Positions 45,457-53,500 of a stretch of DNA of 64,000 nt are shown one piece after another. A program made the position numbers and the translations under genes. Location of the stretch: NCBI RefSeq assembly GCF_004923315.1, contig NZ_CP039650.1, positions 1,501,501 through 1,565,500 on the forward strand, written 5' to 3'. This stretch comes from Azospirillum sp. TSA2s (GTDB taxonomy: Bacteria; Pseudomonadota; Alphaproteobacteria; Azospirillales; Azospirillaceae). Position 1 is the stretch's first letter. Each line of letters begins with the position of its first letter. The notes below the pieces were generated by a model. The model did no database searches and was not told where the DNA came from. It saw nothing but the letters and a program-made list of their open reading frames with translations.

Positions 45457-46125
45457 TTAAAAATCCAGGTCGGCGTAGTGCTTGGGCGGCGGGCAGCCGG
45501 TGATGTTGTCGGCCAACAGGGCGCGGAAGCTGGGACGCGACTTGATCCGGGCGTACCAGTCCTTGGCCTCCGGACTGCGGTCCCACGGCACGTTGTCGAT
45601 ATAGTCCAGGCAGGATAGCTGAGCCGCGGCGGCGATGTCGGCCAGGGTGAAGACCGACCCGGCCAACCACGGCCGCCGTTCCGACAGGAAGGCGATGTAG
45701 TCGAGATGATAGGTGACGTTGGCCAACCCGGCGCGAATCGCCGGGGCGAAGGGGTGGCCCTGGCCGGACAGCCGCTTGATCAGCTTCTCGCCCACCAGAT
45801 TCTCGGTCACCTCGCGGTCGAACTTGTTCAGGAACCAGTCGGCGACCCGCCGCACCTCCGCCCGCGCCGCGATCTCGCGCGGCAGCAGGGGGGTGTCGGG
45901 ATAGGCCTCCTCCAGATATTCGATCACGGCGAGGCCGCCGGCGACGACCGTCCCGTCCTCCTCCACCAGAACCGGAACCTCGGCGGCCGGGTTCAGCTTC
46001 AGGAAATCGGTGCGCCGTTCCCATGGCCTTTCGACCACGGGTTCGAAGGGCAGGGCCTTCTCGGCAAGCATCACGCGCGCGGTGCGCGACAGGGCGTGGA
46101 TCGGGTGGTGGTACAGGGTTCGCAT
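45457..46125 (-). CDS. glutathione S-transferase-fold protein, FzlA-like
   Basis: A 222-aa GST-fold protein. The thioredoxin-like N-terminus is MRTLYHHPIHALSRTARVML, with the cis-Pro region AEVPVLVEEDG, and an all-helical C-terminal domain follows. It ends PPPKHYADLDF. The length, the single-copy setting and this tail resemble FzlA, the FtsZ-binding cell-division protein of alphaproteobacteria. A plain GST is the alternative; I am not sure. Confidence 0.7.
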   Translation of the reverse strand: MRTLYHHPIHALSRTARVMLAEKALPFEPVVERPWERRTDFLKLNPAAEVPVLVEEDGTVVAGGLAVIEYLEEAYPDTPLLPREIAARAEVRRVADWFLNKFDREVTENLVGEKLIKRLSGQGHPFAPAIRAGLANVTYHLDYIAFLSERRPWLAGSVFTLADIAAAAQLSCLDYIDNVPWDRSPEAKDWYARIKSRPSFRALLADNITGCPPPKHYADLDF

Positions 46126-46226
46126 GGCGGCGCGACTTTACCGCAACGCCGCAAAGGAAAACAGCCTGCGCATCCGGGCCTGCGGGTCTCGTTGGGGGTG
46201 GGTCGGCGGGGCAGGCGGCAAGCGGT

Positions 46227-46706
46227 TCACCCCATCCGCGACAGGCGGTAGAGCACCAGCGTGTCCGGCTGGTCGGAGGGGGGAGCCACCGGCGTCCAGC
46301 CGTTGCGTTCGTAGAAGGCGCGGGCGGCGGCGTTGCGGGCGGCGCAGGCCAGCTCGACCGGGTGGGGGCCGCCGCGCAGCAGGGCCAGCGCCTCGCGCAG
46401 CAGGGCGGAGCCGATGCCGCGCTTGTGCCATCCGGGGTCGATGAACAGGTTGTGGATGACGCCGGCCTGGGGATCGAGCGAGACGAAGCCGACCACCGTC
46501 CCGGCCCCGGTCCCACCCTCGGCCGCCTCGGCGACCAGCACCGCATCCTCGCGCACGCAGTCGTAATAATCGTCCAGCCCGAAGCGGTCGGCGGGTTGCC
46601 AGGAGAAGGCCTGGCGGCGGCCGTGCAGGAAGATCTCGGCACAGCGTTCGGAGTCGGCGCTGCGGGCGGAACGGATCGCGATGCGCACCCCTTCCCCGGC
46701 CGGCAT
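46227..46706 (-). CDS. GNAT-family N-acetyltransferase
   Basis: A 159-aa acetyltransferase with the acetyl-CoA motif GWHKRGIGSALLREAL and the C-terminal NAAARAFYERNGWTP. The start at 46706 has AAGGAGG five bases upstream. The substrate is unknown. It is 101 bases from the GST-like gene on the same strand. Confidence 0.88.
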   Translation of the reverse strand: MPAGEGVRIAIRSARSADSERCAEIFLHGRRQAFSWQPADRFGLDDYYDCVREDAVLVAEAAEGGTGAGTVVGFVSLDPQAGVIHNLFIDPGWHKRGIGSALLREALALLRGGPHPVELACAARNAAARAFYERNGWTPVAPPSDQPDTLVLYRLSRMG

Positions 46707-46825
46707 GCCTTCCTCCTTCTGCCCGTTGCGCCCGATCCTGAGGATCAACCGGATCTCCGGTCAGAGTATTCCACCGGCGGGGCGTCCGGGAACGGTCCTT
46801 TCGTCCTGTCCGGAGAATGGAGCGT

Positions 46826-48100
46826 TCAGCGCGTCGCCTTGTCCCCGGCCGCCTTCCCGGTGGCGGTCTTTTCGGCAGGAGCCTTCTCGGCAGGGGCCTT
46901 CTCGGCAGGGGCCTTCTCGGCAGGGGGCTTCTCGGCGGGAGGCGTGTCGGCGGGGGGCTTCCCGTTCGCGGCCTTCTCGCCGCCGACGGGGGTGGTGTCC
47001 GTGCCGGTCCCGCCGGTGGGCGCCCGTGCCGGTTCGTTGGCGGCGTTGCCGAGCAGGCCGGCCTCGCGGTAAAAGCGCTCCGCCCCCGGATGCAGGGGAA
47101 CCGAGACGTTGGCGACCGCACGGGCGGGATCGAAGTTGCGGCCCTGCGGGTGGCCTTCGGCCAGGACGCGGCGGGTGTTCTCGTGCCACAGCGCGCGGAC
47201 GATGCCATAGATCAGGTCGGGATCGCGGTCGGCGCGGGTCAGCAGCTCCGCCCCCAGGCTGAGCGTCGGGGTGGGGGCGCTGCCGGGGTAGGCGTTGGCC
47301 GGGATCTCGTGCTCGATGTAGAAGCGCTGGGTCCGCAGCAGCCGGTCGGCGGGCTCGCCGTCCAGCGGCACCAACCGGATCGGCACCCGCGCCGCCACGT
47401 CGGCGACCGCCGCCACCGGATAGCCGCCGACCATGAAGAAGCCGTCCAGCTCGCCCTTCGCCAGCCGGTCGGCCGCCATGCCGGGCTTCAGGTAGAGCGG
47501 CGTGATCGTGCTTTCCGACAAACCGTAGGCGTCCAGGATCAGCCGCGCCTCCACCAGCGTGCCGGAGCCCTCCTCGCCCAACGAGATGCTGCGGCCCTTC
47601 AGGTCGGCCATGCGGTCGATGAAGCCGTCGGAGCGGACGACGACCTGGATCGCCTCCGCATAGAGCATGCCGAGCGAGCGCAGTTCGGCGAACGGGCGCT
47701 TGCCGGTGAAGCTGCCGGTGCCGCTGTAGGCCCAATAGGCGACGTCGGCCTGGGCGAATCCGGCCTCCACCGTGCCGGCGCGCAGCATCTCGACATTGTC
47801 GACCGAGCCGTTGCTGGCCTGCGCCACCACGATCAGGCCGGGAATGCCGCAGCTTCCCCCCTTGTCGCAGGGGCGGGAGCCCGGCGGGTTGGAGATGGCG
47901 TTGGCGATCAGCCCGCCGATCGGAAAATAGGTGCCGGCGGTGGTGCCGGTGCCGATGCGGAAATAGCGCAGATCCTGCGCGGCGGCAGGGGCGCTCAGCA
48001 GCAGGCCGGCGGACGGCAGCAGCGGCGCCAGCGCCACCCCGCCCAGCAGGCGGCCCAGCAGACGGCGGCGGGTCAGGGTGGACGTCTGGGGGGCGGACAT
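46826..48100 (-). CDS. TAXI-family TRAP transporter solute receptor with repeat tail
   Basis: A 424-aa periplasmic binding protein of the TAXI group. It has a twin-Arg-like signal (TRRRLLGRLLGG, then a hydrophobic core ending about residue 42), FRIGTGTTAGTYFPIGG, and SLGEEGSGTLVEARLIL. The last about 60 residues are an added low-complexity tail of AEKAP-type units, encoded by 15-bp tandem repeats. No TRAP membrane subunit is near, so it is an orphan receptor or its partner lies elsewhere. Confidence 0.88.
   Translation of the reverse strand: MSAPQTSTLTRRRLLGRLLGGVALAPLLPSAGLLLSAPAAAQDLRYFRIGTGTTAGTYFPIGGLIANAISNPPGSRPCDKGGSCGIPGLIVVAQASNGSVDNVEMLRAGTVEAGFAQADVAYWAYSGTGSFTGKRPFAELRSLGMLYAEAIQVVVRSDGFIDRMADLKGRSISLGEEGSGTLVEARLILDAYGLSESTITPLYLKPGMAADRLAKGELDGFFMVGGYPVAAVADVAARVPIRLVPLDGEPADRLLRTQRFYIEHEIPANAYPGSAPTPTLSLGAELLTRADRDPDLIYGIVRALWHENTRRVLAEGHPQGRNFDPARAVANVSVPLHPGAERFYREAGLLGNAANEPARAPTGGTGTDTTPVGGEKAANGKPPADTPPAEKPPAEKAPAEKAPAEKAPAEKTATGKAAGDKATR
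46868..46949. repeat. 15-bp tandem repeats in the TAXI gene tail
   Basis: On the plus strand TTCTCGGCAGGGGCC-type units repeat about five times, encoding (P)AEKA units. It is a low-complexity coding repeat, prone to changing copy number. Confidence 0.75.
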
Positions 48101-48288
48101 GTCGGGGCCGTCCCGAAGTCCCGGTGAGGGGAGCCCCGGCGGGGTAAGGCAGGCTTTGGCGACTGCGCGGGGCACCGGGGCGTTCCGTTCGTCTGGCCCG
48201 TTGGTCCCGGAAGGGAGGGGCGGGGCGGGAAGGAGGGGCGTGTCTTCAAAGATTTCCGCGCAACCCCGTCATTTCAAGGCGCAACCGG

Positions 48289-48783
48289 TCAAATCACGCC
48301 GACGAGGTCAAGAACGCCGGCGACTGCTACCGCACCGCCACACAGCCGCACCGCGCGCTCCGACTCGGCCTGCGTCACCGCGACCGACAGCCCCAGCCCG
48401 CCGCAGGCGACCAGCATCAGCCCGGCGGCGAAACCGGCCCAATAGAGCGGCGGTCCCTGGTGGGCATGGCCGTGGAAAACCGCGGCGACCGCGGCGATCA
48501 GCACCGCCAGCACGGCGGGCGCCCGCACCCCCAGCGCCACCAGCGACCCGACCACCAGCAGCGAGGCGGCCAGTCCCGGCCCGGCATAGGGCAGCCGAAC
48601 CCCCATCTGGGCGGCGAAGCCCGCCGCCAGCGCGGCGGTCACGGCGGCGGCCGGCACCTGCCACACCGCGGTGCCGCCGGTTTGCCCCGCCCACATGCCG
48701 ATGCCGAGGATGCCCAGCAGATGCTGCAGCACCCACACCGGCGTGGTCAGCCCGGTGCCGAAGGCCCCCGTCAGCGTCGTCAT
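48289..48783 (-). CDS. HupE/UreJ-like membrane protein with altered metal motif
   Basis: A 164-aa membrane protein with about six TM helices. HLLGILGIGMWAGQTGG, the central LPYAGPGLAASLLVVGSLVAL and FHGHAHQ match HupE/UreJ nickel/cobalt permeases. The usual HPxxGxDH start is here TPVWVLQH, so His and Asp ligands are lost, and there is no signal peptide. It may be a changed paralogue. No urease or hydrogenase genes are near. Confidence 0.72.
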   Translation of the reverse strand: MTTLTGAFGTGLTTPVWVLQHLLGILGIGMWAGQTGGTAVWQVPAAAVTAALAAGFAAQMGVRLPYAGPGLAASLLVVGSLVALGVRAPAVLAVLIAAVAAVFHGHAHQGPPLYWAGFAAGLMLVACGGLGLSVAVTQAESERAVRLCGGAVAVAGVLDLVGVI

Positions 48784-48883
48784 GCGCCCGCATCCCCCAT
48801 CCCGTATCGGTCCGGCAGCCGGTATGGCGGCTGAGGCGGGGCGGGGTCAAGCGGTCAGGCTCCAGGTCGGGGAGGGGAGAAGG

Positions 48884-49423
48884 CTACCGCGCCAGCGGGT
48901 CGCCCCACTGCCGCAGGTCGTTCTCGCGCTTCATCAGATCGCGCTGGCCCAGCGGGTCGAGCCGTCCCATGGCGTCGTCGGTGCGCATGCGGTCGACCTC
49001 CGGCCGGATCAGGTCGCGCTTGAAGGCGTCGGTGGCGCTCTGGGACGAGGGCGGCGGCGGCACCGGGATCGGACGCGGCGGCTGGGGCAGGACGGCCGGG
49101 TCGGGCGGGGGCGACGAACTGCCGCGGCGGCGCTTGGGTGGCGGCCGGTCGGTGTCTCCCGAGTCGCGGCGTGCCTGCGGCTCTTCGGCCTGCCGGGCCT
49201 GGGGAGCGGGCTTCGAGTCGGCGCGCGACTGCTCCGCCTGGATCTGGCTCCAGGTCCGCCGCTCCCCGCCGCCGGGAATCACCGTCTGCTCGTGGATCGG
49301 CGGAAAGGCCTGGGCACGGCCGGGCATGTCGTCGCGCAGGTCCGGCGGCGCGCAGGCGCCGGCCGCCAGCAGGAGAACGAGCGGAGCCAGACGATTGGCG
49401 AGGGACGGGAGATGTGGGGTCAT
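48884..49423 (-). CDS. predicted lipoprotein, Pro-rich
   Basis: A 179-aa predicted lipoprotein (lipobox AAGAC, Cys23 from the ATG at 49423). The mature part has a Pro/Arg-rich disordered middle (about 60-125) and a charged C-terminal segment, DAFKRDLIRPEVDRMRTDD and LMKRENDLRQWGD. No family is recognised. The longer reading frame upstream overlaps the probable imuB leader and is not favoured. Confidence 0.65.
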   Translation of the reverse strand: MTPHLPSLANRLAPLVLLLAAGACAPPDLRDDMPGRAQAFPPIHEQTVIPGGGERRTWSQIQAEQSRADSKPAPQARQAEEPQARRDSGDTDRPPPKRRRGSSSPPPDPAVLPQPPRPIPVPPPPSSQSATDAFKRDLIRPEVDRMRTDDAMGRLDPLGQRDLMKRENDLRQWGDPLAR

Positions 49424-49540
49424 CGATTGAATGTCGGCATTGCTGATCGTTTCGGCAAGATGACCCCAAAGGAGGGACTCGCCCTGCGGCCAAGCCAGCG
49501 CTACAGTGTTCTTTGTTTGTTCTGGATTGTTGGTTCTCGT

Positions 49541-51271
49541 ATGACGCACTTGTCCTCACACCCCGGCGTTTCCCCCTCTCCCCCCCGGGGAGAGGGTCGG
49601 GGTGAGGGGGATGCATCTCAGGATTTCCCCAAAAGTCCCGCCACGCCACCCCCTCACCCTAACCCTCTCCCCGCTTTTCGGCGAAGCTGCGCTTCGCCTG
49701 TCGGCGCCGTAAGCCAAGCTTACGGCGGGGGGGAGAGGGGAACGTGGAATGGTGGAGAGAGAAGCCGCCGCCGCATCCTCGCCCTGTGGCTCCCACGCCT
49801 ATCCACCGACGCGCGGGAACGGCTCATGCCGCCGGAGTTGCGCGCCCGTCCCCTGGCCCTGCTGCGGACGGAGCGCCAGCGGCGGATGGTGGTGGCGGTC
49901 AACCGGGCGGCGGCGGTGCTGGGCATCGCTCCCGGCCACACGCTCAGCGATGCCCGCGCGCTGGAACCGGCGCTGGAGGTGGCGGAGGCGACGCCGGAGG
50001 CTGATGCGGCTCTGCTCGGCCGCATCGCCGACTGGGCGCGGCGCTACAGCCCCTGGACCGCGGCGGACGAGCCGGACGGGGTGGTGATCGACATCACCGG
50101 CTGTGCCCACCTTTTCGGCGGCGAAGCGGCGCTGGCCGCGGATTTGACCGGGCGGCTGCGCGCCGCCGGCTTCGCCGCCCGCGCCGCCATCGCCGACACC
50201 CCCGCCGCCGCTTGGGGGCTGGTGCGGTTCGGCAGCCCGGAAGAGCGGAAGCGCGAGGCGTTGGACGGTCTCCCGCTCGCCGCCCTGCGGCTGCCGGTGG
50301 AAACGGTGGAGGGGCTGCATGCGCTGGGACTGCGCCGGATCGGCGACCTGCATGCCATGCCGCGGGCGGGGCTGGCCGCAAGGTTCGGGGGCAGGTTGCT
50401 GCAACGTTATGATCAGGCCTTCGGCCGGCTGGACGAGCCGATCTCCCCGCGCCGGCCGGTGCCGGACCACCGCGAGCGCCTGACCTTCGCCGAACCGATT
50501 TCCACGCCCGAGTCGATCGCCGGGGCGCTGCGCCATCTGCTGGGCCGGCTGTGCAAGGGGCTGGAGGCGGCGGGGCAGGGGGCGCGCCGGCTGCGGCTGG
50601 ACGCCCACCGCACCGACCAGCGGGTGGACGACGAGCCGCAGAGCCTGTCGCTCGGCACCAGCCGCCCGACCCGCGACCCGGCGGCGCTGGCCCGGCTGTT
50701 CACCCCGCTGCTGGAACGGATCGAGCCTGGGCCGGGACTGGAAACGCTGGTGCTGTCGGCGACGGAGACCGGGCCGCTGTCCGCCGTGCAGACCGGCATG
50801 GATGGGGAGGAGGTTGACGGTGGATTGGCAGAACTGGTGGACCGGCTGACTCTGCGGCTGGGGGAGCGGGCGGTGCTGCGGCTGGTGCCGCGGGAAAGCT
50901 GGCTGCCGGAACGCTGCGTGGCGCCGCATCCGCCGCTGGAGAGCCTGCCGCCGCCGAAGCCCTGGCCGGCGGGACAGCCGCGCCCGTTGCGCCTGCTGAC
51001 CCCGCCCGAACCGGTGGAGGCCACCGCCCCGCTGCCCGACGATCCGCCGCTGCAATTCGTCTGGCGCGGCGTGCGGCACCGCGTCAGCCGGGCCGAGGGG
51101 CCGGAGCGGATCGAATGCGAATGGTGGCGTGGGGAAGGATCGCTGGGGCTGGCCGTGCGCGATTACTACCGCGTGGAGGATGGCGACGGCCGCCGCTTCT
51201 GGCTGTTCAGGGCCGGGCTGTACCGGCCGGGGGAGACCCCGCGCTGGTTTCTGCACGGGTTTTTGGGGTGA
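49541..51271 (+). CDS. imuB: ImuB-like Y-family polymerase homologue
   Basis: Similarity to ImuB starts at about 49775 (ILALWLPRLSTDARERL) and runs to the C-terminal domain at the end (ERIECEWWRGEG, DGRRFWLFRAGLY, FLHGFLG). ImuB is a non-catalytic Y-family protein working with ImuA and DnaE2 in mutagenic repair. No ATG, GTG or TTG lies in frame near 49775; the first upstream ATG is at 49541, with a palindromic repeat between. The given start is therefore the longest with a usual codon and may be wrong. No imuA or dnaE2 lies next to it. Confidence 0.8.
   Translation: MTHLSSHPGVSPSPPRGEGRGEGDASQDFPKSPATPPPHPNPLPAFRRSCASPVGAVSQAYGGGERGTWNGGERSRRRILALWLPRLSTDARERLMPPELRARPLALLRTERQRRMVVAVNRAAAVLGIAPGHTLSDARALEPALEVAEATPEADAALLGRIADWARRYSPWTAADEPDGVVIDITGCAHLFGGEAALAADLTGRLRAAGFAARAAIADTPAAAWGLVRFGSPEERKREALDGLPLAALRLPVETVEGLHALGLRRIGDLHAMPRAGLAARFGGRLLQRYDQAFGRLDEPISPRRPVPDHRERLTFAEPISTPESIAGALRHLLGRLCKGLEAAGQGARRLRLDAHRTDQRVDDEPQSLSLGTSRPTRDPAALARLFTPLLERIEPGPGLETLVLSATETGPLSAVQTGMDGEEVDGGLAELVDRLTLRLGERAVLRLVPRESWLPERCVAPHPPLESLPPPKPWPAGQPRPLRLLTPPEPVEATAPLPDDPPLQFVWRGVRHRVSRAEGPERIECEWWRGEGSLGLAVRDYYRVEDGDGRRFWLFRAGLYRPGETPRWFLHGFLG
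49569..49740. repeat. Intergenic palindromic repeat (type A variant) over the imuB 5' end
   Basis: CCCTCTCCCCCCCGGGGAGAGGG, with a GGGGTGAGGGGG / CCCCCTCACCC pair, then an inner hairpin (GTAAGC...GCTTAC). It lies where the imuB start should be. Confidence 0.7.
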
Positions 51272-51296
51272 GGGTGGTGGGGAATGGAGAAGTTAG

Positions 51297-51401
51297 ACCC
51301 CCACCCTAACCTCCCCCGCTGGGCGGGGGAGGGGATAAGTGCTTAAGCGGGAAAGCAGCGGCAGTCCCTCCCCCGCCCAGCGGGGGAGGCTAGGTGGGGG
51401 C
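51297..51401. repeat. Intergenic palindromic repeat (type B)
   Basis: CCCCCACCCTAACCTCCCCC-GCTGGGCGGGGGAGG at the left is mirrored by CCTCCCCCGCCCAGCGGGGG and AGGTGGGGG at the right. It lies between the convergent imuB and accA genes. Confidence 0.87.
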
Positions 51402-51417
51402 AACACGGACCAGGAAC

Positions 51418-52374
51418 TTACCCCAGCCCCTTCTGCCCCATTTCCAGGAACTTCTCGCGGCGCTTGGCGCGCAGGGTGGCGCCGTCCAGGCCGTCCAGCT
51501 CGCCCAGCGACTCCTCGATGCAGTCGCCCAGCTTCTTGATCGTCTCGGCCGGGTCGCGGTGGGCGCCGCCGATCGGCTCGCTCACCACATGGTCGATGAC
51601 GCCCAGTTCCTTCAGGTCCTGGCTGATCAGGCGCAGCGCGATGGCCGCCTCGCCCGCCATGTCGGAGCTGCGCCACAGGATCGACGCGCAGCCTTCCGGC
51701 GAGATCACCGAATAGATGGCGTGTTCCAGCATCAGCACGCGGTCGGCGGTGGCGATCGCGATGGCGCCGCCCGACCCGCCCTCGCCGATCACCGAGGCGA
51801 CCATCGGCACGTTCAGCCGCAGGCAGCGCTCGATGCTCTTGGCGATGGCCTCGGCCTGGCCGCGCTCCTCCGCCTGGACGCCGGGGAAGGCGCCGGCGGT
51901 GTCGACCAGCGAGACGACCGGCAGCTTGAAGCGGTCGGCCAGATCCATCAGGCGCTGGGCCTTGCGGTAGCCTTCCGGCTTCGCCATGCCGAAATTGTGG
52001 CGGACGCGCGATTCGGTGTCGTTGCCCTTTTCCTGGCCGATCACCACCACGGACCGGCCGCGGAAGCGACCCAGCCCGCCGATGACCGCGCGGTCCTCGG
52101 CGAAATGGCGGTCGCCGGCCAGCGGCGTGAAGTCCTCGATCAGGCCGTTCACATAGTCCAGGCAGTGCGGCCGATTGGGGTGGCGGGCCACCTGAACCTT
52201 CTGCGCGGGCGTGAGCTTGGCGTAGGTCTGCCGCAGGAGCTTGTCGACCTTGGCCTGCAGCTTGGCGACCTCGTCGGCGATGTTGATGTCGCCGGCGTTG
52301 GTCAGGTGCCGCAACTCCTCGATCTTGCCTTCAAGCTCGGCGATCGGCTTTTCGAATTCCAGGAAGGTCTGCAT
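51418..52374 (-). CDS. accA: acetyl-CoA carboxylase carboxyltransferase subunit alpha
   Basis: A 318-aa enzyme subunit that, with AccD, moves the carboxyl group from biotin to acetyl-CoA, giving malonyl-CoA for fatty acid synthesis. It has the helical N-terminus MQTFLEFEKPIAELEGKIEE and a crotonase-like core with VDTAGAFPGVQAEERGQ, GEGGSGGAIAI and SPEGCASILW. The start at 52374 fits the family. A GTG three codons upstream is less likely. Confidence 0.97.
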   Translation of the reverse strand: MQTFLEFEKPIAELEGKIEELRHLTNAGDINIADEVAKLQAKVDKLLRQTYAKLTPAQKVQVARHPNRPHCLDYVNGLIEDFTPLAGDRHFAEDRAVIGGLGRFRGRSVVVIGQEKGNDTESRVRHNFGMAKPEGYRKAQRLMDLADRFKLPVVSLVDTAGAFPGVQAEERGQAEAIAKSIERCLRLNVPMVASVIGEGGSGGAIAIATADRVLMLEHAIYSVISPEGCASILWRSSDMAGEAAIALRLISQDLKELGVIDHVVSEPIGGAHRDPAETIKKLGDCIEESLGELDGLDGATLRAKRREKFLEMGQKGLG

Positions 52375-52566
52375 GCCGGACACGGGTGGTTGGCGAGGCG
52401 CACAAAAAAGCGCGCGCTTGGTAGCACGCCCGGCGCGCCTGCGCCACAGCGGAAAGATGCGGGACAGCCTGGGAAGGGTTCCGCGACGAACCCACAGGGT
52501 TTATCCTTAACCGCCGGGAAATTCCAAGCCTAATCGTTGCCCGGATCGTGCAAGGCGGATCGCTGC

Positions 52567-53343
52567 ATGCCCTCATTCCCCCAATCCTTCCCCCAATCCT
52601 TCAAGGACCATTTTTCCGGCCATGCCGGCGATTATCGCGCCTTTCGACCCACATATCCGCCCGGTCTGGCCGCCGCCCTGGCCGATGCGGCGCCGGCCCG
52701 CGAGCTGGCCTGGGATGTCGGTTGCGGCAACGGGCAGTTCTCCGTTTCGCTGGCCGACCACTTCGCGGCGGTCCACGCCACCGACGCCAGCGCGGAACAG
52801 ATCGGGCAGGCGGAAGCGCATCCGCGGGTTCGCTATGCCGTCGCCCCGGCGGAGGACAGTGGATTGCCCGACGGCTGCTGCGACCTGATCGTCGCGGCGC
52901 AGGCGGCGCACTGGTTCGACTTGCCACGCTTCTATGCCGAGGTGCGGCGGGTGGCGAAGCCGGGGGCGGCGGTGGCGCTGGTCTGCTATGGCCGGCAATG
53001 GCTCGACCATCCCATGCTGGATCCGGTGGTGGAGCGGTTCCACAACGGCACGCTGGGACGGTATTGGCCGGCCGACCGCTGGAAGGTGATCGGGGGCTAT
53101 CGCGGCATGGAGTTCCCGTTTCCGGAACTGCCGGTGCCGCCGCTGGCGATGGAGGCGGTTTGGACGCTGCCGCGGCTGCTCGGCTACATGAACACCTGGT
53201 CGGGGGTGAAGGCGGCGGCCAAGGCGCTGGGGCGCAACCCGCTGGAGGACTTCGCGGAGCAGATCGCGCCGCTGTGGGGCGATGCGGAAGCCGAGCGGCG
53301 GATTCGCTGGCCGCTGACGGTTCGGCTGGGGCGGGTGGAGTAG
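52567..53343 (+). CDS. class I SAM-dependent methyltransferase
   Basis: A 258-aa methyltransferase of the UbiE/type-11 kind. It opens FKDHFSGHAGDYRAFRPTYP, has the SAM motif I AWDVGCGNGQFS, then DASAEQIGQA and a motif around AAQAAHWFDLPRFYAEVRRV. The substrate is unknown; relatives include trans-aconitate methyltransferases. The coding start has a short direct repeat (CCCCCAATCCTTC twice). Confidence 0.88.
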   Translation: MPSFPQSFPQSFKDHFSGHAGDYRAFRPTYPPGLAAALADAAPARELAWDVGCGNGQFSVSLADHFAAVHATDASAEQIGQAEAHPRVRYAVAPAEDSGLPDGCCDLIVAAQAAHWFDLPRFYAEVRRVAKPGAAVALVCYGRQWLDHPMLDPVVERFHNGTLGRYWPADRWKVIGGYRGMEFPFPELPVPPLAMEAVWTLPRLLGYMNTWSGVKAAAKALGRNPLEDFAEQIAPLWGDAEAERRIRWPLTVRLGRVE

Positions 53344-53358
53344 GCGTCGGCTTCGAAT

Positions 53359-53484
53359 GCCCCCACCCTAACCCTCCCCCGCTGGGCGGGGGAGGGGATA
53401 AGTGCTTGAGCGGGAGAAGGAATGCCCTCCCCTGCCCAGCGGGGGAGGGAGGGGACCCATGCGCAGCATGGGGAGGGTGGGGGC
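53359..53484. repeat. Intergenic palindromic repeat (mixed B/A type)
   Basis: The left half is like type B (CCCCCACCCTAACC, GCTGGGCGGGGGAGGGG). The right half adds a type A-like hairpin (CCCATGCGCAGCATGGG) before GGAGGGTGGGGG. It lies between convergent genes. Confidence 0.8.
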
Positions 53485-53500
53485 AAACGGGCGAGGACCC

